From NCBI RefSeq assembly GCF_016756395.1, contig NZ_AP018365.1:2239501-2303500 (forward strand): DNA of 64,000 nt. Direction: 5' to 3'. The stretch comes from Streptomyces sp. SN-593 (GTDB lineage Bacteria > Actinomycetota > Actinomycetes > Streptomycetales > Streptomycetaceae). Every line of letters starts with the position of its first letter. Position 1 is the stretch's first letter. Both the position numbers and the translations under genes were made by a program. Under the pieces are notes generated by a model. That model saw only the letters and a list, made by a program, of their open reading frames with translations, searched no databases and was not told where the DNA came from. Shown piece by piece: positions 26,736 through 34,448 of this stretch.

Positions 26736-26774
26736 GGTTCGGCCTTTCGTGAGGGTGGTTCGTCGTACGGAGAC

Positions 26775-26814
26775 GCGGAGGTGCGGAGGTGCGGAGGTGC
26801 GGAGGTGCGGAGGC
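26775..26814. repeat. 8-bp tandem repeat upstream of the isochorismatase-like gene
   Basis: Five GCGGAGGT units in tandem (the last ends in C) starting 40 bp upstream of the GTG. Read on the coding strand this is ACCTCCGC repeated. Slippage could alter promoter spacing. The rest of the gap to 26951 shows GTCGGCG-type repeats and nothing else. Confidence 0.85.
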
Positions 26815-26951
26815 GGTGGGGGGCGGGCTGGGTGGCCGCGGGCGCCGAACGGGCGGGCGCGGCACGGGCGTTGGTCGTCAATCGTTGGCGGGTCGGCGGT
26901 CGGCGGTCGGCTGATGGGCCGGTCGGCGGGTGGCTGCTCGCTGCTCCTTGC

Positions 26952-28400
26952 CTACGCGGCGGATCGTTTCCCCGGCCCGTCCCCGGTCGGCAGGCGCCGT
27001 AGCGTGCGGTCGAAGGCGGTGGCCAGCAGGTACAGGGCCCCGGCGCCGAGCATGAACCACGCCAGGTGGTGCATCCCGCCGGTGCTCGCGCGGTCGCCGA
27101 AGGACACGGCGGTGGCGGAGGAGGCGATCATCGACCCGAGGTAGCCGAAGGTCCGCAGCAGCCCCGCCGAGGACCCGGTGCGCTCCGGATCGGACTGGAA
27201 GTACACGGAGTTCTGCAACGCGAGGCTGTTCGCGCCCTGCGGCACACCGAAGACGACGGCCAGCAGGAGCAGCATCCACAGCGGGCTGCCCGCGGTCAGG
27301 CCCAGCATCAGTACGCAGGCCGCGATCTGCCCGACCGCGCCGAGCAGCAGCTTCCCGACCACGCCGCGGCGGCGGCCGACCGTGACGGACACGCCGATCC
27401 CCACCAGGAACATCGGGATCTGCACCAGCCCGGCGTGGAAGGGCGACAGCCCGTAGCCCTCCTCCGTCCACTGCGTGAAGCCGTAGAGGAAGGCGTACGA
27501 CACGACGTACGCGACCAGCGACCGGCCGTAGGTGGCGAGCAGCGGGGTGTTGCCGCCCAGCACCCGCAGATCGATGAAGGGGGTGGGTGCGCGCAACTCC
27601 CTTACGGCGAAGGCGGTTCCGGCGACGAGGGTGATCAGCGGCAGGTACCAGTTGGCGAGGTGCAGGTTCATCAGGAAGAGCAGCAGGGAGAAGAGCATCG
27701 CCGCGAACAGGCCCATGCCCGGCAGATCGATGCGGGTGGCCAACTCCCGTCGTGCTCCCGGCCGTTCGCCCTCCTGCTTCGGCAGTCGCAGGACGCCGAG
27801 CCCGACCGCGAGCACGGACAGCGGGACGTTGAGCGCGAAGGTGACGCGCCAGCCGCCCAGTCCGATCAGCACGCCGCCGAGCAGCGGGCCGATCACCGCG
27901 ATGGTCTGGTTGGCGACCGCCAGCATGGTCAGCACGCCCGCCGGGCTGTCCTGCCCGGTCCGCGCGGCCTCGCTGCGCAGCAGCGCCATGGCGGCGGGGT
28001 AGCCGGCGCACGTTCCGAAGCCGAGGACCACCCGCGCGGCGATCAGCACCCCGAGGTCGGGCGCCAGCGTGCCGATCACGCCGGCGACGCCCACCAGGCT
28101 GGTGCTCAGCAGGAACAGGCGGCGCGGGCCGAAGATGTCGATGAGCCGTCCGACGATCGGCTGCCCGAGCGCCGTGGCCAGGTAGAGCGCCGAGACCAGC
28201 CACGCGGTCTGCGACGGCGGTGCCCCGAACGCCTTGCCGATCGGCACCAGCGCGACCGCGATGATCGTCGAGTTGACCGGGTTCAGCACGGAGCCCAGCA
28301 CCATCGGGGGTATCAGGCGGCGGTCGAAGCGCGCGGTCCCGTCGGCGCCGCCCGCGGCGACGGCCTGCTCCTGCTCCTGCTCCTTCTCCTGCTCATTCAC
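26952..28400 (-). CDS. MFS drug exporter, DHA2-type
   Basis: A 482-aa polytopic transporter with about 13-14 hydrophobic segments. The start is GTG at 28400, 8 nt inside the end of the marR-like gene. An unusual N-terminal Glu/Gln repeat (EQEKEQEQEQ) precedes the first helix. Motif A-like GRLIDIFGPRRLFLLST lies after TM2, motif C-like GPLLGGVLIG in TM5, and NPVNSTIIAVALVPIGKAFG in TM1, as in EmrB/QacA relatives. Proton-driven export of a toxic compound is expected. Coupling with marR indicates ligand-induced expression. Confidence 0.9.
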   Translation of the reverse strand: MNEQEKEQEQEQAVAAGGADGTARFDRRLIPPMVLGSVLNPVNSTIIAVALVPIGKAFGAPPSQTAWLVSALYLATALGQPIVGRLIDIFGPRRLFLLSTSLVGVAGVIGTLAPDLGVLIAARVVLGFGTCAGYPAAMALLRSEAARTGQDSPAGVLTMLAVANQTIAVIGPLLGGVLIGLGGWRVTFALNVPLSVLAVGLGVLRLPKQEGERPGARRELATRIDLPGMGLFAAMLFSLLLFLMNLHLANWYLPLITLVAGTAFAVRELRAPTPFIDLRVLGGNTPLLATYGRSLVAYVVSYAFLYGFTQWTEEGYGLSPFHAGLVQIPMFLVGIGVSVTVGRRRGVVGKLLLGAVGQIAACVLMLGLTAGSPLWMLLLLAVVFGVPQGANSLALQNSVYFQSDPERTGSSAGLLRTFGYLGSMIASSATAVSFGDRASTGGMHHLAWFMLGAGALYLLATAFDRTLRRLPTGDGPGKRSAA

Positions 28401-28839
28401 GGATGAGTCGCTCCAGTACGGCCATCGCGGCGATCACGGTCCGGCGTTCCTCCTCGGTGCACTTCTGCTGGAGTTGCGCGGCGAGCCACTCGCCGCGCGC
28501 CTGCCGGCCCGCCTCGGCCTGCCGGCGCCCCTCGGGGGTCAGCGCGATCAGCAGGCGGCGGCCGTCGCCGGGGTCGCGGCGGCGCTCGACCAGGCCCAGT
28601 TCGGCCATTCCGGAGACCGTGGCCGCCATCGACTGGTGCCGCATCCCCTCGGCCGCGGCGAGGTCGCTCACGGTGAGCCCGTCGTCGTCTGTGAGGCGGG
28701 CGAGCACGGGCATCTGGGCGAAGCCGAACGCGTCGGCCCCCGAGACGTCGCGGATACGGCGCCGCAGCCGCCGGATGACGGCGCGGACCTCCTGCGAGGC
28801 ACGCACGGCCGAGGGGGACGGTCCACCTTCTTCGCTCAT
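28393..28839 (-). CDS. MarR-family transcriptional regulator
   Basis: A 148-aa winged-helix repressor. ATG at 28839. The DNA-binding core reads LTVSDLAAAEGMRHQSMAATVSGMAELGLVERRRDPGDGRRLLIALTPEGRRQ, with the wing Asp-x-Arg characteristic of MarR. It overlaps the downstream exporter by 8 nt and is expected to repress its own operon until a ligand binds. A CCTGCACA direct repeat at 28881-28901 upstream is the best operator candidate. Confidence 0.92.
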   Translation of the reverse strand: MSEEGGPSPSAVRASQEVRAVIRRLRRRIRDVSGADAFGFAQMPVLARLTDDDGLTVSDLAAAEGMRHQSMAATVSGMAELGLVERRRDPGDGRRLLIALTPEGRRQAEAGRQARGEWLAAQLQQKCTEEERRTVIAAMAVLERLIRE

Positions 28840-28880
28840 GCACCCCACGGTAATTTGTTCAGCCCAGGCTGTCCAGTTTC

Positions 28881-28901
28881 CCTGCACAGCTAGCCTGCAC
28901 A
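28881..28901. promoter_or_regulatory. CCTGCACA direct repeat upstream of marR
   Basis: Two copies of CCTGCACA separated by GCTAG, 42 nt upstream of the MarR ATG, in the only AT-richer part of the 311-bp gap 28840-29150. The rest of that gap is G-rich with no gene I can support. Possible MarR operator or promoter elements. Confidence 0.35.
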
Positions 28902-29150
28902 TCCGCCCGGAGCCATGCGGGAGCCGCCCCGCGACTCGCATCGGGCGAGGCCGGAGCAGCGCATGGGTGAACCGCGCCGAACCGTAGGGCGGCCGACGCG
29001 GGCGGGAGGAGGGCAATGCCGCCGCCGGAGCGGACGCACGCGAGAGGGGCGCCCCGGATGCGCCGAGCCGCCCGGGTGGGGGTCAGGCCGGGTCACCGGC
29101 GCACGGGAGCGGGGGCGCCACGGGGGCGCGGGGACACCCCCGCCGCGGGG

Positions 29151-29372
29151 TCAGACGGTGGGGAACTCGTCCGCGCGCAGGGCCGTGACGAAGGAGGACC
29201 ACTCCGCGGGGGTGAAGGCGAGCGCGGGCCCGCCCGGGTCCTTGGAGTCACGCACCGGCACGACGCCGGGGAGGTTGGACGCCACCTCGACGCAGTTGCC
29301 GCCCGAGGAGTTGCTGCGGCTTGACTTGCGCCAGACGGCGACGCTGAGATCGGGTCGGGAGACGTGCGTCAC
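29151..29372 (-). CDS. DUF397 domain protein
   Basis: A 73-aa small acidic protein of the actinobacterial DUF397 family, recognised by VAVWRKSSRSNSSGGNCVEVA, VPVRDSKDPGGPALAFTPAEWSSFVTAL and the short C-terminus. The start is GTG at 29372, with GGAGGA 8 nt upstream. These proteins are usually encoded beside an XRE regulator, as in BldB/WhiJ-like systems, and are thought to act as its antagonist. Here 125 nt of the gene overlap the 3' part of the XRE gene in another frame. Confidence 0.92.
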   Translation of the reverse strand: MTHVSRPDLSVAVWRKSSRSNSSGGNCVEVASNLPGVVPVRDSKDPGGPALAFTPAEWSSFVTALRADEFPTV

Positions 29373-30192
29373 GGTAGTCGTCCTCCAAGATGGACCTGAG
29401 CGTGTCCTGGGACAGATACGGCGGCAGAGCCAGTGCTCCCAGCCGCTCGTAGGCTAGCAAGTGGGCTTGCACCTCGTCGGGCTCCTCGATGAGCTGCCCG
29501 AAGTCCAGCCCCTCCCGGTAGGCCACGTTCGATCCGTCCGGCATGGTCAGTACGGTGAACGCCCCGTCGACGCCCGGGTGTTCCCCCGCCTCGAACGCGA
29601 GCACTTGGACGGTGGTACGCGGCTCGTGCTCCGTGGCCAGCAGCCGCCGCACCTGCCCGCGCATGACGGTGGCTCCACCGATCGGCCGCATGAGCACCGC
29701 CTGGTCGAGGATGACGTCGAGCCGAGGCGCGTCGTCCGAGGCGAGCCGGTCCTGCCGGGCCAGCCGCGCGATGATCCGCTCGGCGAGTTGCTCCTCACTC
29801 TTGAGGTTCGGCCCCATGCGCAATACCGCCCGGGCGTAGTCCTCGGTTTGCAGCAGGCCGGGGACCACATGCGTCACGAATTCGGAGATTCGTACCGCCC
29901 GCTCCGAAAGTTCGATGAATTTTCGCGACCAGTCCGGGAAGGTTTCGCGGTACACGTGCGGCCACAGCTCCGTCAGAAGACCGTCCGCGCCCAACTCCCG
30001 GTCCATATCGGCCGCGAGATCACGCATCGGCTTGTGGCCGGTCATGCGTTCGACCTGGTTGACGCGGCTGGGGTGCACCCGCACGCGTTGCGCCAGCTCC
30101 ACCTGGGTCCAGCCCCGCAGCTCACGTAAACGCCGCACCCGCCTGGCGAACACCGCCGCCACGCTCATCGCCGGATCGACCCTGGCCGCCAT
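29248..30192 (-). CDS. XRE-family regulator with DUF5753, extended C-terminus
   Basis: A 314-aa helix-turn-helix protein. ATG at 30192 is chosen because GGAGG lies 5-6 nt upstream; the in-frame GTG at 30204 overlaps that site. HTH about 15-70 (LRELRGWTQVELAQRVRVHPSRVNQVER). DUF5753 about 95-275 (FVTHVVPGLLQTEDYARAVL, RQDRLASDDAPRLDVILDQAVLMRPIGG, NVAYREGL). The last about 40 residues, Arg-rich and low complexity, are read through the start of the DUF397 gene in a different frame, so the family's normal stop seems to have been lost. WhiJ-type regulators of development and antibiotic production share this layout. Confidence 0.85.
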   Translation of the reverse strand: MAARVDPAMSVAAVFARRVRRLRELRGWTQVELAQRVRVHPSRVNQVERMTGHKPMRDLAADMDRELGADGLLTELWPHVYRETFPDWSRKFIELSERAVRISEFVTHVVPGLLQTEDYARAVLRMGPNLKSEEQLAERIIARLARQDRLASDDAPRLDVILDQAVLMRPIGGATVMRGQVRRLLATEHEPRTTVQVLAFEAGEHPGVDGAFTVLTMPDGSNVAYREGLDFGQLIEEPDEVQAHLLAYERLGALALPPYLSQDTLRSILEDDYRDARLPTRSQRRRLAQVKPQQLLGRQLRRGGVQPPRRRAGA

Positions 30193-30373
30193 GAGTCCTC
30201 CCACCCTTTACAGTTCGAAGCTTAAAGTCCGCCGCCTGGCAATCGTCGGCCGCGAACTCCACGCTGTTGTACGGATAGTCAAGACCCAACCACGCCGAGT
30301 CCACGAATTCCGTTGCCCGGCGGCACCGGCAACGGCGGGTCCGAAAAGAATCCGTACCGAAGGAGCACCGCTC

Positions 30374-31294
30374 ATGAGCAATCCCGGACGCTTCACCTCG
30401 AAGAAGTTGGACCCCGCGCTGTCCGCGCGGTCGTTGTACGGGGCCGAGTTGAGGTACTACCGGGAGCGCGCCGGGCTGACGCTCGGCGAACTGGCGGACC
30501 TGCTGCACATCGAGCTGTCGTACCTGGCCCGCATCGAGCAGGGCGAGCGCAGGTTCGACCCGGAGCTGGCAGACGTGCTGGACCGGCTGCTGGACACCGG
30601 CGGCTTCTTCGTCCGGAACCTCACTGCGGGACGCTCCGCGCCGGATCCCAACAAGCTCTCGCCGCTGGCCGATTGGGAACGGCTCGCGGCGACCGTGAAG
30701 GAGTGGGACGCCACGCTCGTGCCGGGACTGCTCCAGACCGACGCGTACGCGGCGGCCGTCGCGGAGACGTACGCGCCGCTGCTCGCGGACCGGCCCACCC
30801 GGTACCGCTGGGAGGCGCGGCTGTCCCGCACTCCGGTGCTGCGCGACCCGAAAGGACCGCGGTACCTGGCCGTACTCGGCGAAGCCGTCCTGCACCGCGG
30901 CCTCGGCGGTCCCGCCGTCATGGCCGAGCAACTGCACAGCGTGGCCGCGCTGATCCGCCGCCGTCGCATCACCGTGCGGGTGCTGCCGCTGACCGCGACG
31001 CCCCATCCGACCGGCACCGACGGCGCGTTGCGCCTGATGACGTACGCCGACGAGAGCCCGGTGCTGCACTTCACCGCGCACCACACGGGCAACCACTTCA
31101 CCGACCCCGGGGCGGTGAACCTCGCCCACCTCACCCACGACCTGCTCACCGCCGCCGCGCTCACCCCGGAGGACTCCTTGACACTGATCGAGTCCACGGC
31201 CGACGCCTACCGCGCCCGGGCCGGCGCCGCCGGGTGCTCCGCCCGCGAGCACGCCCGCACCCACGGGCCGGTCCGCGAGCTGGAGCACCGGTGA
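30374..31294 (+). CDS. XRE-family regulator with DUF5753
   Basis: A 306-aa second member of the same family, transcribed away from the first across a 181-bp gap. ATG at 30374 has AAGGAG about 10 nt upstream. HTH about 22-80 (LRYYRERAGLTLGELADLLHIELSYLARIEQGERR). DUF5753 about 105-290 (DATLVPGLLQTDAYAAAVAE, RLSRTPVLRDPKGPRYLAVLGEAVLHRGLGG, ESPVLHFTAHH). It lacks its own DUF397 partner, which raises the possibility that both regulators share the one at 29151-29372. Cytosolic DNA-binding regulator; targets unknown. Confidence 0.9.
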   Translation: MSNPGRFTSKKLDPALSARSLYGAELRYYRERAGLTLGELADLLHIELSYLARIEQGERRFDPELADVLDRLLDTGGFFVRNLTAGRSAPDPNKLSPLADWERLAATVKEWDATLVPGLLQTDAYAAAVAETYAPLLADRPTRYRWEARLSRTPVLRDPKGPRYLAVLGEAVLHRGLGGPAVMAEQLHSVAALIRRRRITVRVLPLTATPHPTGTDGALRLMTYADESPVLHFTAHHTGNHFTDPGAVNLAHLTHDLLTAAALTPEDSLTLIESTADAYRARAGAAGCSAREHARTHGPVRELEHR

Positions 31295-31301
31295 GGGCGC
31301 G

Positions 31302-32069
31302 TCAGTGGTCGGCGCCTTCGCGGCCGAGCGTCTGCTCGGGGGTCGCGCCGGGGCGGGTCCACTGCGGTACGGGGCGGCCGGTCGGGCCCCACGTGGCGGT
31401 CCCGTCCACGTCCGAACGCCAGTACCAGCAGGGTCCGTTGCCCTCGGGCCACCCCTCGGGGACGTCCTGCCACGCCTCCGCGCGGCCGTAAGGGGTCATG
31501 TCGAGCAGGGCGAAGGAGCCGCTGGCGGCCTCGGTGCCGCGTCCGGTGGTGGAGTAGGTGAGGAACGTCCGGTCGCCGTCGCGCAGGTAACTGGTGAGGT
31601 GGCCCATCTCGCCGCCGACCGGCTCGTCCAGACCGCGCACGGAGTACCAGGGCTGGGTGTAGCCCATGAAGTCGACGAAGGGGGCGACCTCCTCCCAGCG
31701 GCCCGGGGTCAGGATCGCGAACGACACCCCGCGGCTGTTGAGGTACACCGCGTCCCTCATGTGCCAGGCGGTGACGGTGCAGCCCTCGCACTGGCCCTGG
31801 TGCGGGGCGCCGTCCCACCACATGTGGTTGTAGACCACCAGCTCGTCGCGGCCCTGGAACAGGTCGAGGAACGGGACCGGCCCGTCCGGGCCGACCACCT
31901 CCACGGTGCCGTCGAACTCCACCATCGGCAGTCGGCGGCGCGCCGCGGCGATCGCGTCCCCCTCCCGGGTGTGCGCCTTCTCCCGTAGCAGCAGCTCGTC
32001 GCGGGCGGCCTGCCATGCGGCCATGTCCACGACCGGCGGGCGGGCGGTGCCGTTCGGCGGGTTCGTCAT
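31302..32069 (-). CDS. DUF899 thioredoxin-like protein
   Basis: A 255-aa protein of the DUF899 family, a thioredoxin-fold group with no settled function. ATG at 32069. Typical text: AAWQAARDELLLREKAHTREGDAIAAARRRLPMV near the start, YNHMWWDGAPHQGQCEGCTVTAWHM with a CxxC pair (CEGC), and RTFLTYSTTGRGTEAASGSFALLDMTPYGR near the end. The CxxC position matches the redox motif of thioredoxins, so a redox role is plausible. Cytosolic. The 258-bp gap upstream to 32327 has GGCCCCC repeats and no gene. Confidence 0.85.
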   Translation of the reverse strand: MTNPPNGTARPPVVDMAAWQAARDELLLREKAHTREGDAIAAARRRLPMVEFDGTVEVVGPDGPVPFLDLFQGRDELVVYNHMWWDGAPHQGQCEGCTVTAWHMRDAVYLNSRGVSFAILTPGRWEEVAPFVDFMGYTQPWYSVRGLDEPVGGEMGHLTSYLRDGDRTFLTYSTTGRGTEAASGSFALLDMTPYGRAEAWQDVPEGWPEGNGPCWYWRSDVDGTATWGPTGRPVPQWTRPGATPEQTLGREGADH

Positions 32070-32327
32070 GCTCTTCCTCCGTGGGCGTCGGTGCCGGACC
32101 GCGCCCGGCGGCGGGCGCCGGCGCGGTCCGCGGTCACCGGTGGAGACTCGCGCCGGCCCCGGAACTCATCGCCCACGACTCCTGCTCCGCCGACCAGGAA
32201 CCCGACCGGCCGCCGGGTGCCCGGGCCCCCGGCCCCCGGCCCCCGGCCGCCGATCGCCGATCGGCCGCCGCCCCGCGCCTTCGGCGGGGTTCGGCGGCTT
32301 CGTGGGTCCGAAGGACCGTACCTCCGC

Positions 32328-32882
32328 TCAGGGCGATCCCACGGCGCTCCGGCGGCGTGCCTCCGGCACCGGTTCCTGCCAGGCGAGGAAGACGGCGACC
32401 GTGACCACCGTGGCGATCCCGGACAGGACGAACAGCACGATCGTCCTCGGGTGGGCCGACGCGATGGTGCCGGCCGCGACGAGGGCCAGGACCGAGCTGG
32501 CCGGGAAGGCCGCCCGCAGGGCCCAGTGCGACGGGCGCCCCGTGGGCAGGGGGGTCCTCTGCACGTAGTGCTCCCAGCCCATCAGCGACGGCCCGACCCG
32601 CTGCTCGATCCCGGTCCGGATGTAGGCCGCTATCCGGTGGATGCGGAAGGTGTGGTGGAGCCAGGAGACCCCGAGGATGAGGGACACCAGGGGTTGGACG
32701 AGGATGATGGGCGCCTCGTGGCTCTGGAAGCCGACGGAGAGCACGGTGCCGAAGGCGATCACCGTGAGGGACACCAGCTGGAACTGGAGCTCCACCAGCT
32801 TGATGATCTCCTCACGGAGTTGCGTGTACTCGGCGACGAGTAACTGGGTGGCGTCCCAGTTCGGTGCGTTCTGCTCGTTCAT
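32328..32882 (-). CDS. Small integral membrane protein of unknown function
   Basis: A 184-aa protein. ATG at 32882 gives MNEQNAPNWDATQLLVAEYTQLREEIIKLVELQFQ, an amphipathic helix followed by about four membrane segments (about 37-52, 60-78, 125-145, 148-165). This N-terminal pattern recurs in actinobacterial proteins of unknown function that sit in small clusters. No enzyme motif is seen. The ribosome site is weak (GGGTC), so the start is moderately supported. Confidence 0.7.
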   Translation of the reverse strand: MNEQNAPNWDATQLLVAEYTQLREEIIKLVELQFQLVSLTVIAFGTVLSVGFQSHEAPIILVQPLVSLILGVSWLHHTFRIHRIAAYIRTGIEQRVGPSLMGWEHYVQRTPLPTGRPSHWALRAAFPASSVLALVAAGTIASAHPRTIVLFVLSGIATVVTVAVFLAWQEPVPEARRRSAVGSP

Positions 32883-32959
32883 GACCCGTTCATGACCGCC
32901 CGGGCCCGGGGTCAAACGGCCCGGGAGCCCCCGCCGGAGCGTGTCCCGGGGGAGAAGCG

Positions 32960-34111
32960 CTACGCGCGGGCGCGGACGGCGGAGTAGACGGTCAGCAGGT
33001 CGGCGACGACCGCCTCGATCGAGAAGCGGTCGCGGACGAGCTGCCACGCCGCCTCGGAGGCACGGGCGTTGGCATCGGGGTCGAGGAGTTCGAGGACGGC
33101 CGCGGCCACGAGCGGGCCGTTGTCGGCGTCGGGGCGGCTGGGGGTGACGACGCCGGCGCCGGCCGCCTCGATGTCCGGGGAGAGCCCCCCGGTCGCGGCG
33201 GCGACGACGGGGACGCCGACGGACATCGCTTCGAGCAGTGAGACGGCGAACGGCTCGACCACGGACGGCAGGACGTAGACGTCGGCCTCGCGCAGCCGCG
33301 CCAGCACGGCGTCATGACCGAGCGGGCCGGGGGTCTCCAGGGCGTGCTCCACCCCGAGTTCGGCGGCGAGCGCGCGCAGCGGCCCGGTGAGCGCGCCGGT
33401 GTCGGGCCCGGCCAGGACGAAGCGCGCGTCGGGGTGGAGGGCGAGCACCGCGGGCATCGCGGCGACGAAGTCCTCGGGGCGCTTCCGCTTCTGCACGCGC
33501 GCGAGGTAGAGGATCGTCGGCGGGCGGTCGGCGGGGCGCGGGGGGCGGCGGTCCTGCCGGGCCACGCCGTTGACCAGGCGGTGGAAGGTCGTCAGCGGGG
33601 TACCGGGGACGACGGCCTGGACGCCGTCGCGTTCCATCGCGGTGAGGTGCAGGATCGCGTCGGCCCGGCGCAGCACCCGCTTCATGCCGAGCAGGTCGAC
33701 GGCCTTGGCGAAGACCTTCTCGGTCGGGTCGATCATGCCGTGCGTCTGCACGACCAGCGGCACCCCGGCCTCCAGGGCGATCAGCGCGAACGGCAGCGTG
33801 ATCAGGTCGCGCATCAGGTGGACGTGCACCACGTCCGCGCCCCTGACCATCCGGCGGGCCTTCGCCAGCAGCCCCGGTGAGGTGATCCCGCTGACCTCGA
33901 ACGCGGGCAGCACGTGCCGGGCCTGGTGGACGAAGGACGGCACCCCTTCGAGCTCGGTCGGCAACGGGCCGGTGAAGCCGTCGCCGAGGGTGGCGATCCG
34001 GGCGTCCACCCCCCTGGCCCGCAGCCCACGCGACAGGTTCAGCGCGACCCGGGTGGGGCCGCCGAAGTCGTTGGTGGGCGTGTGCAGGGTGACCACATGC
34101 AGGACTCTCAC
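32960..34111 (-). CDS. Family 4 glycosyltransferase
   Basis: A 383-aa GT-B transferase. GTG at 34111 has GGGGGAGG about 10 nt upstream, and VRVLHVVTLHTPTNDFGGPTRVALNLSRGL follows, the expected N-terminal donor-loop motif with GGP. The second Rossmann domain has ILYLARVQKRKRPEDFVAAMP and the nucleotide-sugar EX7E region EPFAVSLLEAMSVGVPVVAAATGG. Soluble or peripheral at the cytoplasmic face. It likely adds one sugar during exopolysaccharide repeat assembly with the polymerase, flippase and co-polymerase encoded nearby. Confidence 0.92.
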   Translation of the reverse strand: MRVLHVVTLHTPTNDFGGPTRVALNLSRGLRARGVDARIATLGDGFTGPLPTELEGVPSFVHQARHVLPAFEVSGITSPGLLAKARRMVRGADVVHVHLMRDLITLPFALIALEAGVPLVVQTHGMIDPTEKVFAKAVDLLGMKRVLRRADAILHLTAMERDGVQAVVPGTPLTTFHRLVNGVARQDRRPPRPADRPPTILYLARVQKRKRPEDFVAAMPAVLALHPDARFVLAGPDTGALTGPLRALAAELGVEHALETPGPLGHDAVLARLREADVYVLPSVVEPFAVSLLEAMSVGVPVVAAATGGLSPDIEAAGAGVVTPSRPDADNGPLVAAAVLELLDPDANARASEAAWQLVRDRFSIEAVVADLLTVYSAVRARA

Positions 34112-34328
34112 GTACGGGACGCCTCCCCCTGTGCCGCTTCCCCTCGGCGCGGGAGTCGCCCGCCGCCGTGTCCCCGCGGCGCCCCCCGGCACCGCCGCTC
34201 CACCCTAGCGGCGCGGGCCGTCGCCGGGCGGGGGATCGCGGCATCACGGCGCGGAGCGGGGGGACGGGGGGCGGAGCGGCGGGACGAGGCGGGGCGGTGG
34301 CGCGGCCGGGTGGGGCGGGGTCCCGTAA

Positions 34329-34395
34329 GCCGTGGGCGCGGCCGGTTCGCGCGGGCCGTGGGCGCGGGGCCGTGGGCGCGAGGCCGTGGGCGCGG
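34329..34395. repeat. GCCGTGGGCGCGG repeats in a 337-bp non-coding gap
   Basis: Four copies of a 12-13-bp GCCGTGGGCGCGG unit beginning near 34329, 34355, 34369 and 34383, in the gap 34112-34448 between the GT4 and arabinofuranosidase genes. The rest of the gap is G-rich (GGCGGGACGGGG-like). I see no gene there and no clear promoter. Confidence 0.8.
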
Positions 34396-34448
34396 ACGGT
34401 ACGGGCCCGTGGGGATCCGCCGCCGCGCCCACCCGCCGCCCGGCGCCC

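Noticed and set aside
29016..29324. A 102-codon plus-strand frame preceded by GGGAGGAGGG
   Set aside because: Overlaps the clear DUF397 gene on the other strand, has no family match, and its amino-acid content is typical of GC-rich noise.
28840..31301. A mobile element around the XRE/DUF397 genes
   Set aside because: No integrase, transposase, terminal repeats, or tRNA attachment site; these regulators are ordinary chromosomal genes in streptomycetes.
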